A stretch of 64,000 nt of DNA from DAOUKH01 sp965207995 (GTDB lineage: Bacteria > Chloroflexota > Dehalococcoidia > SHYB01). Location: NCBI GenBank assembly GCA_965207995.1, contig OZ242299.1, positions 1,364,001-1,428,000 of the forward strand, written 5' to 3'. The translations under genes were made by a program, and so were the position numbers. Of the stretch, positions 1-8,402 are shown in pieces; within the stretch, counting starts at the first letter, position 1, and each line of letters opens with the position of its first letter. The notes beneath the pieces are model-generated. The model worked only from the letters and a program-made list of their open reading frames with translations. It searched no databases and had not been told where the DNA came from.

Positions 1-3000
1 CCCCCTGATCGGTGAAGGTCAAGACGGGGGCGCCGTTGCCGCCCTGCAGCGGATTGGTGGAGGGCCTTGTGTAGCGCACCTTGACCGTGTTGCCGTATGC
101 CACCGCCGAGGCCAGGGTCAGCGTCACCTTTGCGCCGGAGATGGCGACGCCGTTTTCGGTCGCCACGTTGCGCCGGGCGTCGTTCACGGTGACGTAGAAG
201 TCGCCGGGCGCCGGTTCTGATGTCGTGTCCAGGGACTGGTCGAAGGTCAGGGTCAGCGTCGTCCCGTCCACCGTCGCGCTCTGGAACACGACCTTCGGGG
301 AGTTGTTGGCCACCGCCCGGTCAGTGAAGGTACCTACGGCGATGCCCGACGACACTCCCTTCAGCGGCATGGCCGTCGGCCTGGTGTAGCCCACCTTGAC
401 CGTGTCGACTGCGCTCACTTGCGAGGCAAGCGTCAGCGTCACCGTCGAGCCGGAGATATCGACGCCGTCGGAGGCGACATCGCGCCCGGCGTTGTTCACG
501 GTGACGGTGAATGCCGACGGCGCCGGCTCCGAGGCCGTGTCCAGGTTCTCGCTGAAGGTCATCGTCAGCGTAGTCCCTTCCACCGCCGCGCTCTGGAGCG
601 TCGGCGCTGGCCCCGTCAGCCGCAACGAGACCTGCTGGCCCGCCGCCCTCCAGACCCCACCGCTGTTCCAGACATGACGGTGGACGCCACCATTTTCCGA
701 ATGTTGCGCGTTGGCGACAAGGTATTGACGATTGTCGACATGCATCGTCCATGCAGAGGGTATTGCCCGGTTCATGACGACCGTGAATGAATCCTGATTT
801 TCGATGATCCCAAAGACCTGATAACTTGCGCCTGCGGCTGTGAACGAGTCTTCCGTAAGGGCGCTGCTGCACGATGTCGCCCGCTCTGTATAGCATCCGG
901 TCCATGGAGTTCCGGACACGCTCTCCAAGGTCCCCTGGCTGACCGTCAGGGTGGCGGACCAGATGTTTATCTGCGTGTTGTTGGTCACCGACTGGTCGGT
1001 GAAGCCCTCCACGTCGATGCCGTTGGCGGCAGTCCGCAGCGGGTTGACGGTCGGCTTGGTGTAACGCGCCGTAACCTTCGTGCCGGGGTCCACCGCCGCG
1101 GTCAGCGTCAGCGTAACCGTCTGGCCGGACACGGCGACGCCGCCGGCCGCAACGCTGCGCCGCACCCCGTTCTCCGTGACGGTGAAGGCCGACGGCGCCG
1201 GGAGCGAGACCGCGTCCAGGGACCGGTCGAAGGTAAGCTTAAGCGTCTTTTCGTTCACCGCCGCGCTGTCGAGCGTTGCGACGACGGGCGCCGGGCCGCT
1301 GGGGAACGTCCCGCCGTCCGGGTTGACCATCAGGAGACCCATCGCGCGGTTGTAGGCGTTCCAGCTCGCCTGGCGGCAGGACTCGCCGTTGGAGCCATAA
1401 GAGGTTGAGCGCTGCCACTGGCCGTTGACCCGCTCCTCACGATAGCAATCGCCTTGGGCGTCGCGCACTGCCCGGTGGTCCGGACGGCCGGGTATGGTGT
1501 AAGCCACAAACTCGACCGGCTGGTCCACCGGGGGCGCGGGGTTGGCCTCGCTATAGAGCCATACGATGGAGCCGCTCGATCCCTCACCAAAATTCCAGGC
1601 GGGCTTTGCCATGTCGCAAGGGATGGGGGAGATGATGGCTGCTCGGTCCCCTGATAGAGCATAGTTCCCCCAGGCCGAGCACACCACGAAGTTAGCCCTG
1701 CTGCCCTGGGCCAAGGTGAACGACGGCGCCTCGTTGTGGACCGTGTCCCGCAGCTTGTTGCCGCTGGACGGCTTGGTGTACTTCACCGTGAACTCGGCGA
1801 TGGGCTGCATCGGGCTGTCCAGGGTTACTTCCAAGGTCCTGCCGGAGATAGAGAGCGTGCCCGTGCCGGTGTGGGTATGCTCCCGCTCTACCTGGGCCCC
1901 GTCTATTGGGCGAGTTAACGTATACCTTGAGGTCATGACGAACGCGCTCGCCGGCGACGAGTTGTCGTCCAGTTCTTGGTCGAAGGTCACGATCAGCCGG
2001 TTATACTGGGACTGCCCGTTGGGCATCACCTGCGCACCGGTGGCCATGGGCAGGGGTACGTTGTTGCTCACCGTCCGACCGGTGAAGGTCGCCACGGGGT
2101 TGCCGTTCTCGTCCTGCAGCGGGTTCTCCGTCGGCTGGGTGTAGCTCACCGTGACCGTCTCTCTGCGGAGGATACGGCCGTCCAGGGTTACGTTCGCAAC
2201 CTGGTTCGGGACGAGGTAGCCCAAATTGTTGCGCTCGCCGGTCCCGACCGTTCCCTTGCCTTCTATGGTCCGCGCCGCGCCGGTGTTCGGGTTCGTCACG
2301 GTCACGCTGAACGCGCTGCCCGCCGTACCCGCCGCCTGGAGGTCCAGGTTCTGGTTGAAGGTCACGAGCAGCGTCGTATCCGTCACCGCGAACCGGTCAC
2401 TCGGCTTTTTCACTTCCGCGCTGGTGAAAGTGGGCGGTGTGGTGTCGGAACTGTCCCGAGGGGTGCGGTTGGTGACCGGCTTGTTGGAGAATGAGTACGT
2501 GTGGCGGTTGCCGGACCGGTCCTGTAGCGGGTTCTGCGTCGGCCGGGTGTAGCTCACCGTGACCGTCTCGCCGCGGCGGACACTTTCCGTCAGCATTACG
2601 TATACGTACGTGAACCTGAAGTTCGCAAAACTCGCGTCAAGTATCCTGACCGGGTCCAAGCTGCGTATGGGCGCGTCCGAGCCGTTTATGGTCCGGGTCA
2701 CGCCGTACTGCGACGCGGTAACCTTAAAAGCGCTGCCCGCCGGCACCGAGCCGGTGTCCAGGTCCCCCTTGATTCTTATCCTCAGAATGTCCCCGGTCAC
2801 CCTCGCGTCGAAGAAGGGGGGCCCCGGCAACGGCACGGCGCCTGCAGCCAGGGAGGCTACAGCCGCATCGCCATACCCATTTCCACCCCATCCCATTATC
2901 AATACCGCATACTGGACGCCCGGCTCCAGGCCGGAAATGGTGTAGCTCCGCGCGCTGGCGGGGTGGCTTATGTGGGTCACATTCTGTGGTTGATTGAACG

Positions 3001-3304
3001 GATTATCTTCGTCTGTAACTCTCGTATATCTGATGTGCCAGGACGTCGCGGCCACTCCGGTGGTCGCGGGCGTCCAGTGGACCTTGATTACACCCCGGAA
3101 GCCGGGCTCGGCATAGCCTGTGGGCGCGTCGGGACACGAACCGCACCCGTCAAGGAAGGGCGCGAAATGCACGTGGCCCTCCGTGCCGTCATGCGCCTGC
3201 GCCGGCTCCGGGCCGCCCGTCAGCAGCGCGGCCAGGGCAATGAGGGCAGCGACTGCGGCCAGCGGCCAGCCGCGCCGGAGAGACGCTAAAGCGGGGAACC
3301 TCAT
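1..3304 (-). CDS. Secreted SwmB-repeat surface protein (3' end beyond window)
   Basis: An uninterrupted minus-strand frame runs from the ATG at 3304 to the window edge, about 1101 codons without a stop, so the C-terminus is missing. A strong Shine-Dalgarno (GGGAGGTG) lies just upstream of the ATG. Residues 1-37 form a signal peptide ending AQA before HDG. An FN3-like domain with an SGLEPGVQYAV strand follows (about 45-140). The rest is a chain of SwmB-type Ig-like domains, each with the pattern TTLTLTFDQSLD, VTVNDA, VTLTLASAV, VKVRYTRPS, NPLQ. Two inserted modules interrupt the chain: a Cys- and Trp-rich segment (about 1290-1680) and a WSATLTV module (about 610-975). Role inferred: extracellular adhesin or matrix protein. 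It shares its promoter cassette with the next two genes, but its signal peptide differs from theirs. Confidence 0.85.
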   Translation of the reverse strand, partial: MRFPALASLRRGWPLAAVAALIALAALLTGGPEPAQAHDGTEGHVHFAPFLDGCGSCPDAPTGYAEPGFRGVIKVHWTPATTGVAATSWHIRYTRVTDEDNPFNQPQNVTHISHPASARSYTISGLEPGVQYAVLIMGWGGNGYGDAAVASLAAGAVPLPGPPFFDARVTGDILRIRIKGDLDTGSVPAGSAFKVTASQYGVTRTINGSDAPIRSLDPVRILDASFANFRFTYVYVMLTESVRRGETVTVSYTRPTQNPLQDRSGNRHTYSFSNKPVTNRTPRDSSDTTPPTFTSAEVKKPSDRFAVTDTTLLVTFNQNLDLQAAGTAGSAFSVTVTNPNTGAARTIEGKGTVGTGERNNLGYLVPNQVANVTLDGRILRRETVTVSYTQPTENPLQDENGNPVATFTGRTVSNNVPLPMATGAQVMPNGQSQYNRLIVTFDQELDDNSSPASAFVMTSRYTLTRPIDGAQVEREHTHTGTGTLSISGRTLEVTLDSPMQPIAEFTVKYTKPSSGNKLRDTVHNEAPSFTLAQGSRANFVVCSAWGNYALSGDRAAIISPIPCDMAKPAWNFGEGSSGSIVWLYSEANPAPPVDQPVEFVAYTIPGRPDHRAVRDAQGDCYREERVNGQWQRSTSYGSNGESCRQASWNAYNRAMGLLMVNPDGGTFPSGPAPVVATLDSAAVNEKTLKLTFDRSLDAVSLPAPSAFTVTENGVRRSVAAGGVAVSGQTVTLTLTAAVDPGTKVTARYTKPTVNPLRTAANGIDVEGFTDQSVTNNTQINIWSATLTVSQGTLESVSGTPWTGCYTERATSCSSALTEDSFTAAGASYQVFGIIENQDSFTVVMNRAIPSAWTMHVDNRQYLVANAQHSENGGVHRHVWNSGGVWRAAGQQVSLRLTGPAPTLQSAAVEGTTLTMTFSENLDTASEPAPSAFTVTVNNAGRDVASDGVDISGSTVTLTLASQVSAVDTVKVGYTRPTAMPLKGVSSGIAVGTFTDRAVANNSPKVVFQSATVDGTTLTLTFDQSLDTTSEPAPGDFYVTVNDARRNVATENGVAISGAKVTLTLASAVAYGNTVKVRYTRPSTNPLQGGNGAPVLTFTDQG

Positions 3305-3370
3305 GCCGCCACCTCCCTGTCGTATGCGGTCGCAAGGCTCCGCGATGCCGGTTTTACGGCCGGGAAAGTC

Positions 3371-3382
3371 GGGGGGGGGGGG
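3371..3382. repeat. 12-nt poly-G tract in surface-gene leader
   Basis: Twelve consecutive G on the plus strand (C in the transcript) lie between the predicted -10 (3452-3457) and the start codon (3304) of the first surface gene. The equivalent positions upstream of the other two copies carry 5 G (7969-7973) and 17 G (11449-11465). Homopolymers like this can slip during replication and are also prone to sequencing error. Confidence 0.8.
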
Positions 3383-3585
3383 TTATAGACATCCCATCAC
3401 CAAAAGCCCCAGCTGCGCGAATGGCATGCCGGGCCAGATTTATGCGCGGGCACTATACCATTCTTGTGTAACTTTACTGTTACTTTTTGGCTAATCTACT
3501 ATGACCTTTTATCACTTTTCGCAAATCCGGCACGATTCGCCGTTGTTTGGCCGCGGCTCCGGCGTCGTGCGGCCTGCTCGCCGGG
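3383..3585. repeat. Surface-gene promoter cassette, copy A
   Basis: This segment, in the 315-base gap between genes, is repeated at 11466-11700 and in part at 8125-8270. Shared landmarks are the block beginning CACCAAAAGCCCCAGCTGCG, the 11-bp-phased operator array, CAAATCCGGCACGATT, and the TTTGGCCGCGGCTCCGGC block. Similarity ends abruptly near 3585, just before the end of the next minus-strand gene. No coding potential is evident here. Confidence 0.8.
3452..3521 (-). promoter_or_regulatory. 11-bp-phased operator array with -10 (copy A)
   Basis: Plus-strand units of 11 bp follow one another: TGTAACTTTAC (3467), TGTTACTTTTT (3478), GGCTAATCTAC (3489), TATGACCTTTT (3500), ATCACTTTTCG (3511). 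Read for the minus-strand gene, a -10 TATAGT (3457-3452) preceded by TGG lies 9 bp beyond the array. Direct repeats on an 11-bp pitch abutting a -10 are typical of PhoB/OmpR-family activation, where the operator replaces the -35. The identity of the regulator is inference. Confidence 0.55.
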
Positions 3586-3619
3586 CCTCCCGCAACGCCC
3601 GGCCATGCGGAGCACGCCT

Positions 3620-6600
3620 CTAGCGAGTGACGTTCACCGTGTGCACCCACCTGGTCGACCAGAATCCGGGATTGTAGTGAGGAATCGTGACCTCGTTGCC
3701 GGCGAGATCCCGGAGGGCGGGGCCGGTTTCGTCGTTGCGCTTGTAGTAGTACACCCGGCCGCCGTTCAAGTCTGGTCTGGCCATACGGAAATCTCCCTCG
3801 CCTGCGCTGAACGTCACCCGGTGACCATTGATCTGCACGTCTCGCTGGACAGTGAATTCGTGACCGGCTTCGATCGGCACCTCAATACCTCCCCTCGACT
3901 CGTCGATATGGAAGGTCCGGACAATCATAGTCACGCGGAATCGGTGAGCCTCGTTGTACCTCGCGTCCAACGGCTCATTGAATACGAGCGTCACCATGTT
4001 CGCGTTGACCTCGGCGCGGATCAGCGTCGGCGGCGTCACGTCGGCGCCGACGGGCTGCGCGCTGAAGCTCGCCAACTCGGCGCCAACTGTGTCGGCCAGC
4101 TTGTTGCCGGAGCCTGTGCCGGGTTTGGTGTAACTGACGTTCAGGTCGGAGTCAGTGCTTGACAGCCCGCTGGCGAGTTTCAGCGTCAATGTGTGGCCGC
4201 TGATCAGGGGCGAACCGCGCAGACCGATCGTCCGCACAATGCCTCCCGCGCTGGTCTTCCTCACCACGAAGGCGCTGTTCGAGAGGGAGCGCGCCTCGCC
4301 GAGCGGCTTGTTGAAGTGGATCGTCAGCGTGGTCCCGCTCAGTTCCGCGCGCTTCAGACGCAGCGGAATGTCCACCTTGTGGCCCGCGTTGTGCCCCAGC
4401 CCCACGTGGGTCCGGTCGGCATTCTTGCTGCTCTCGACCGAGCGAATCGTGCCGGCGGTCAGCGAGTTCCTGACCACCGCGACGCCCTTGGTCGTCATGT
4501 TCAGCGAGTTCTCCGCCTCGGCCACGGTGTAGCTGAACGTCAACACCGACGTCCCGCTTCCTCCGGAGTAGACCGCCCACTTCTGCTCGTCGCCCAATCG
4601 CGCGCCGACACCAATGTCGAACGGGATCTGAATGCGCGGCTCGCCGACTACGAAGACCGCTTGGTTGAAGGTCACCTGGACGCTGATGGTGTCGCCCAGG
4701 CCGTAGGTGGCGTCTGCGCCGGGATCTGAGGAGAGTTCCACGCTGGTCACTCGCGGCGGTCCGACGGTGATGTTCTCGAGGTCGATAATGGGGGTGTGGT
4801 GATTGCCGGCCCAGAATCTGGGAGTATCCACTGGATTGCCGGCCAGGTCGCGGAGGTTGCTGGCTCCTGGGCGGTCGTCTCTGATGTAGTAGGCGACATT
4901 TATCGTCACCCCCGCCTTCGCGACAAACTTGGTTCCAGCCCAACTCTCGCCCAGACCAACCGTCACCTTGTTCCCCTGAATCTCGATGCCGCCGTTGGCG
5001 GTAAAGGAAGCTCTGCGCCCGGTGTAGAGCGTGATCGTCACCCGGAACCAGCCACCTATTGACGTCTCGTCGAGTGCTTCGCTGAAGTACATGATCAGCG
5101 TGTCGCCGTCGACCTGGCCGCTCACCAGCCTCGGCGGCGTAATGTCGCCCATCACTGACACGTCCGCGAAGCTCTCCGCCTCGTTGCCGGCTTTGTCGAT
5201 GAGCTTGTTGTTCGCGCCGGTCGTCGGCTTCGTGTAGCTCACCTTCACGTCGGTATCGGTGTCGAGCACGGCGCTCGCCAGGGTCAGGGTCAGCGAGACG
5301 CTGGAGATGGAGGGCGTCCCGCTCAGGCCGATCGACTCCTCGCTGCCTCCTTGCGGCGTCCGCACCACGGCGAACTGCGCGTTCGACAGCGACGCGGCCG
5401 CGCCCAGCGCCTCGTCGAACGTGAGCGTCAGCGTGGTCCCCTCGGCGACCGCGGTGAGCAGCGTCGGCTCGGTGCAGTCCACGCGATGGTTCGGGTCGCG
5501 CAGGAGCCCGGTGTGCGCGAGCCCCGCGTTGCTCGAGGTGTCCGACGTGGAGACGATCGTGCCGCCGTTCAGCTCCAGCGAGTTGGCCGGCACGGCGACG
5601 CCGTCGTCGGAGTCGTCGCCCTCGGCCACCGTGTACGCGAACACGAGCGTGCTGGAGCCGCTGCCGCTCTCGAAGGTCGCCCACTGCTCATCGTCAGTCC
5701 CGGCCCGGAAGTCGAGCTTGAGCCGGGGCGTGCCGGTCACGTTCACGGCTTCGCTGAGCCCGAGCGTCACGCGGATGACCTCGCCCTTCGCGTAGGAGCG
5801 ATCGCTGCCCGCATCCGAGCTGATCCTCACCTCCGTGATGGTCGGCTCGTCCGTGCGCTGGGCGGGGAGCTGCCAGTTGACCCGGTGTTCGCCCTGGTGG
5901 TTCAAGCCGTCGTGTGCGAGGTCCGCGGCCATCGCCGACGCGGTGGACTGAATCGTCCCGCCGTTCAGCGCCAGCGTGTTCTCGAGGACGGCGATGCCTT
6001 GGGTCGAGTAGTTCGGCTGGACGACGACGTGCGCGAAGGTCAGGGTGTCCGTGCCGCTGCCGCTCTCGTAGGGCACGACCTTCGTGCCCCAGTCGGCGGG
6101 ATCCATATCGATCTTCAGTTGCGGCGCGCCGGTCACATCGACGGGCTCGCTGAACGTCAGCGCGATTCGGATGGTCTTGCCCAGTTCGTAGGTGTCGTCG
6201 GAGCCGGCATCCGATGTGAGGTCCACGTCGGTCACGGTCGGGCTGGACGCCTGCTCCTCGTTACTTTGCTGGGGAGTCGCGCTCGGAGAAGAGCCCTGGG
6301 GGCCGAGGGAGTTGGCCGGGTCGTCGTCCAGGTTCGGTTGCGTGAGTGGTTCCACCGTGACGGCCTGTCCGGTGAAGCTGAGCGCGGGGTCGCCGCCGCC
6401 GGCGCGCTGCAACGGCGTGTCGTAGTCGTTGGCGTAGTCCACGGTGACGGTCTGCCCCGGCTGCGGCGCCGAGGCCAGCGCCAGCGTCACCACCTTGTCT
6501 TTGACCGACACGTCGTTGACCTCGATGGTCCCGGACGTCCCGTCGCCGTTGGCCACGTTCACCGTGAACTGGCTGGAGGCTGGCCTGGGATCGTCCTCCA

Positions 6601-7918
6601 GCGCGATGTCGAATGTCAGCTTGAGGACTGCCCCGGTGACGGTGGCGCTCACGACCTCCGGACGGCTGTCCCAGTGGACGAGGTAGTCGCTGTCCAGGGA
6701 GACCGACAGGCCGCCGGGGTCCGTGACGGTCACCCTGACCGTGACGGGCGACGGGTCCGCCATGGGGGGGCTGACCGTTTTCCAGTTGGCGTCGTCTGCG
6801 GCCTTCAGGAACAGGCGCGGGAAGATGCCCACCGACGTGATCTTCGGCCGGTTGGGGTCGTCGGGCAGTCTCAGGTCGAGCAGTTCCACCAGGTGGCCGT
6901 TGCCGCTGGTGATGGACACGGAATAGGTCAGCTTGTCGCCGTCGGGGTCGGAGAAGACCTGGTAGAGGGGCTTGCTGACCAGCACCCCCGAAGGCGCGTT
7001 GATATCTCCGACGAACCGGGGGTAGTTCTCGGCCTCCGTGTCGACCACCGGGGCCCGGTTGTTGGGGTTCGACCAGGTCACGGTGAGGGGGTCCGACGTG
7101 GCCGAGTCCCCGGACTCGTACGAGACGGTGAGCCGGAAGGTCCAGGACTCCCACTTGGCGGCCAGGAAGGAGAGTGTGGCGTTCGTGCTGACGGAACTCC
7201 ACTCACCGTCGGATTCGGCCTCCCAGTTGTAGGAGGGGTTGGAGCCCGACGGAGCATTGGCGATCGTCGCCGTCAGGTTCGCGGCCTCGTTCACCCGGGG
7301 CTGGGCCGGGCTGGACGAAACGGAGACCTGCAAAGCGGAGGGGTCCGACGCAGGCGTGGGAGTTGGCGTCGGGGTGGGAGTTGGCGTTGGGGTAGGAGTT
7401 GGAGCAGGCGCGGTCTGCTGCCAGTCCACCTTGTGGTGGGCGTCGTGGCCCCGATTCGTGTGAGCCAGCGTCGCCGCGGTCTGCGAGGAGGCGGAGCGGA
7501 TGCTGCCGCCGTTCAGCTCCAGGCTGTTCGCCACGACGGCGATGCCCTGGCTCGAGTAGTTGGGCTCCACGACCGTGTGGGCGAAGGTCAGGCTGGCCGT
7601 GCCGCTGCCGCTCGCGTAGCCCGCCCACTTCTCGCCCCACGCCGCGGGGTCCATGTCGATCTTGAGCTGCGGCGTCCCGGTGACGTCCACGGCTTCGGAG
7701 AAGGTGACCGTGATGGTGATGGTCTCGCCGAGGGCGTAGGTGTTGTCGTCGCCCGCGTCCGAGGTAACGGTCACGCCGGTCACCGTGGGGGCGTCCGCGG
7801 CGCTCGCCGGACTCCCTCCGGACAGGGACACGGCAAGGGCTGCAAGGACGATGAGGACGAGCAAAACCGCGGCGCGGCGCAGGGACGGGGCGAGGGCATA
7901 CGGGAGTGGGCGGCTCAT
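3620..7918 (-). CDS. Secreted multi-domain SwmB/Ig-like surface protein
   Basis: The protein has 1432 residues with GGAGGTG ahead of the ATG. The signal peptide spans about residues 1-40, ending ASA before ADAP. Four copies of a roughly 125-residue Ig-like repeat are visible. Each opens with VTSDAG..TY.LG..I.VTVTFSEAV, continues with LKIDMDP, YxSGSGT, and GIAV..NSL.LNGG, and ends with LAH...H..HKVDW. The first repeat is followed by a short PTPTPT linker (about 171-192), a cadherin/PKD-like region with SDPDGDKLTYSV, and a SwmB domain. Later repeats alternate with SwmB domains ending VSYTKP..G.NNKL.DKAGNE. No LPXTG motif, SLH domain or C-terminal membrane helix is seen, so retention at the surface would be non-covalent or absent. 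Probable adhesin or matrix component; function unproven. Confidence 0.85.
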   Translation of the reverse strand: MSRPLPYALAPSLRRAAVLLVLIVLAALAVSLSGGSPASAADAPTVTGVTVTSDAGDDNTYALGETITITVTFSEAVDVTGTPQLKIDMDPAAWGEKWAGYASGSGTASLTFAHTVVEPNYSSQGIAVVANSLELNGGSIRSASSQTAATLAHTNRGHDAHHKVDWQQTAPAPTPTPTPTPTPTPTPTPASDPSALQVSVSSSPAQPRVNEAANLTATIANAPSGSNPSYNWEAESDGEWSSVSTNATLSFLAAKWESWTFRLTVSYESGDSATSDPLTVTWSNPNNRAPVVDTEAENYPRFVGDINAPSGVLVSKPLYQVFSDPDGDKLTYSVSITSGNGHLVELLDLRLPDDPNRPKITSVGIFPRLFLKAADDANWKTVSPPMADPSPVTVRVTVTDPGGLSVSLDSDYLVHWDSRPEVVSATVTGAVLKLTFDIALEDDPRPASSQFTVNVANGDGTSGTIEVNDVSVKDKVVTLALASAPQPGQTVTVDYANDYDTPLQRAGGGDPALSFTGQAVTVEPLTQPNLDDDPANSLGPQGSSPSATPQQSNEEQASSPTVTDVDLTSDAGSDDTYELGKTIRIALTFSEPVDVTGAPQLKIDMDPADWGTKVVPYESGSGTDTLTFAHVVVQPNYSTQGIAVLENTLALNGGTIQSTASAMAADLAHDGLNHQGEHRVNWQLPAQRTDEPTITEVRISSDAGSDRSYAKGEVIRVTLGLSEAVNVTGTPRLKLDFRAGTDDEQWATFESGSGSSTLVFAYTVAEGDDSDDGVAVPANSLELNGGTIVSTSDTSSNAGLAHTGLLRDPNHRVDCTEPTLLTAVAEGTTLTLTFDEALGAAASLSNAQFAVVRTPQGGSEESIGLSGTPSISSVSLTLTLASAVLDTDTDVKVSYTKPTTGANNKLIDKAGNEAESFADVSVMGDITPPRLVSGQVDGDTLIMYFSEALDETSIGGWFRVTITLYTGRRASFTANGGIEIQGNKVTVGLGESWAGTKFVAKAGVTINVAYYIRDDRPGASNLRDLAGNPVDTPRFWAGNHHTPIIDLENITVGPPRVTSVELSSDPGADATYGLGDTISVQVTFNQAVFVVGEPRIQIPFDIGVGARLGDEQKWAVYSGGSGTSVLTFSYTVAEAENSLNMTTKGVAVVRNSLTAGTIRSVESSKNADRTHVGLGHNAGHKVDIPLRLKRAELSGTTLTIHFNKPLGEARSLSNSAFVVRKTSAGGIVRTIGLRGSPLISGHTLTLKLASGLSSTDSDLNVSYTKPGTGSGNKLADTVGAELASFSAQPVGADVTPPTLIRAEVNANMVTLVFNEPLDARYNEAHRFRVTMIVRTFHIDESRGGIEVPIEAGHEFTVQRDVQINGHRVTFSAGEGDFRMARPDLNGGRVYYYKRNDETGPALRDLAGNEVTIPHYNPGFWSTRWVHTVNVTR

Positions 7919-8134
7919 GCCGTCACCTCCGGTGTCGAGAGGTGCGCGCTAGGCGGCGGTGAAAAATCGGGGGCCAGGTTAGATGCGCCATCGACGGCGC
8001 GCCGGGTGGGAGGCGCGTCGCCAGGGGGCCCGCGACAGCGGGCGCCCGTGCCGACACTGTTGCCTGTTCAGCGCTTCTCTGCATGACATTCATGCAGGCA
8101 CTCCCAGCCTGGGGAGCGTACTTCTTGGTCAGCG

Positions 8135-8203
8135 TTTTACCACATCGGTGTAATTTCGGTGTGACTTTTTGGCGAATTTACTATGACTTTTTATGACCTT
8201 TGT
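8135..8203 (-). promoter_or_regulatory. 11-bp-phased operator array with -10 (copy B)
   Basis: The units TGTAATTTCGG (8149), TGTGACTTTTT (8160), GGCGAATTTAC (8171), TATGACTTTTT (8182) and ATGACCTTTGT (8193) keep the 11-bp pitch. The bases differ from copies A and C mostly outside the TnTnAC core. On the minus strand a TGG plus TAAAAC hexamer (8139-8134) sits where copies A and C carry TGG plus TATAGT. This pattern suggests selection on the repeat core. Confidence 0.5.
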
Positions 8204-8331
8204 AAAATCCGGCACGATTCGCCGTTGTTTGGCCCCGGCTCCGGCGTCGTGCGGCTGCTCGCCGGGGAGCGGGAGCGTGCGCTAGAGTTAGGGCGGGCCG
8301 TTGGACTGAAGCCCCGGCCCCTGCTACGCGC

Positions 8332-8349
8332 ATGACCACGACATCCGCT
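8332..8349 (+). pseudogene. Relic of the 5' end of the transporter gene
   Basis: ATG followed by five codons (Met-Thr-Thr-Thr-Ser-Ala) matches the first six codons of the gene at 11730. It is preceded by about 120 bp that also match that gene's upstream region. The frame then continues as unrelated sequence and stops at 8406, overlapping the tail of the opposite-strand gene. It is best read as the scar of a duplication that carried promoter plus start codon but not the gene body; a 24-residue leader peptide is a less likely alternative. Confidence 0.5.
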
Positions 8350-8402
8350 GCCACCCGGCGCTGCGCGCGTGCATGCCGGTCCTGGTCCGCAGCTACGCGC
8401 TG

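Larger units (their letters stand above)
8125..8349. repeat. Surface-gene promoter cassette, copy B, extended
   Basis: This diverged copy lies in the 484-base gap 7919-8402. It shares with copies A and C the operator array (8149-8203) and AATCCGGCACGATT. It shares with copy C only the onward stretch GGGAGCGTGCGCTAGAGT, TTGGACTGAAGCCCC and CATGACCACGACATCCGC. The last element is the start of the transporter gene found intact at 11730. Similarity to copy C ends right after that sixth codon, next to the 3' end of the upstream surface gene. Confidence 0.8.

Noticed and set aside
5351..8086. Long open frame on the plus strand opposite the second surface gene (911 codons)
   Set aside because: It is antisense to a clear SwmB protein with signal peptide and ribosome site. 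Its product is Arg/Gly/His-rich low-complexity sequence with no domain, as expected from GC-rich antisense codons.
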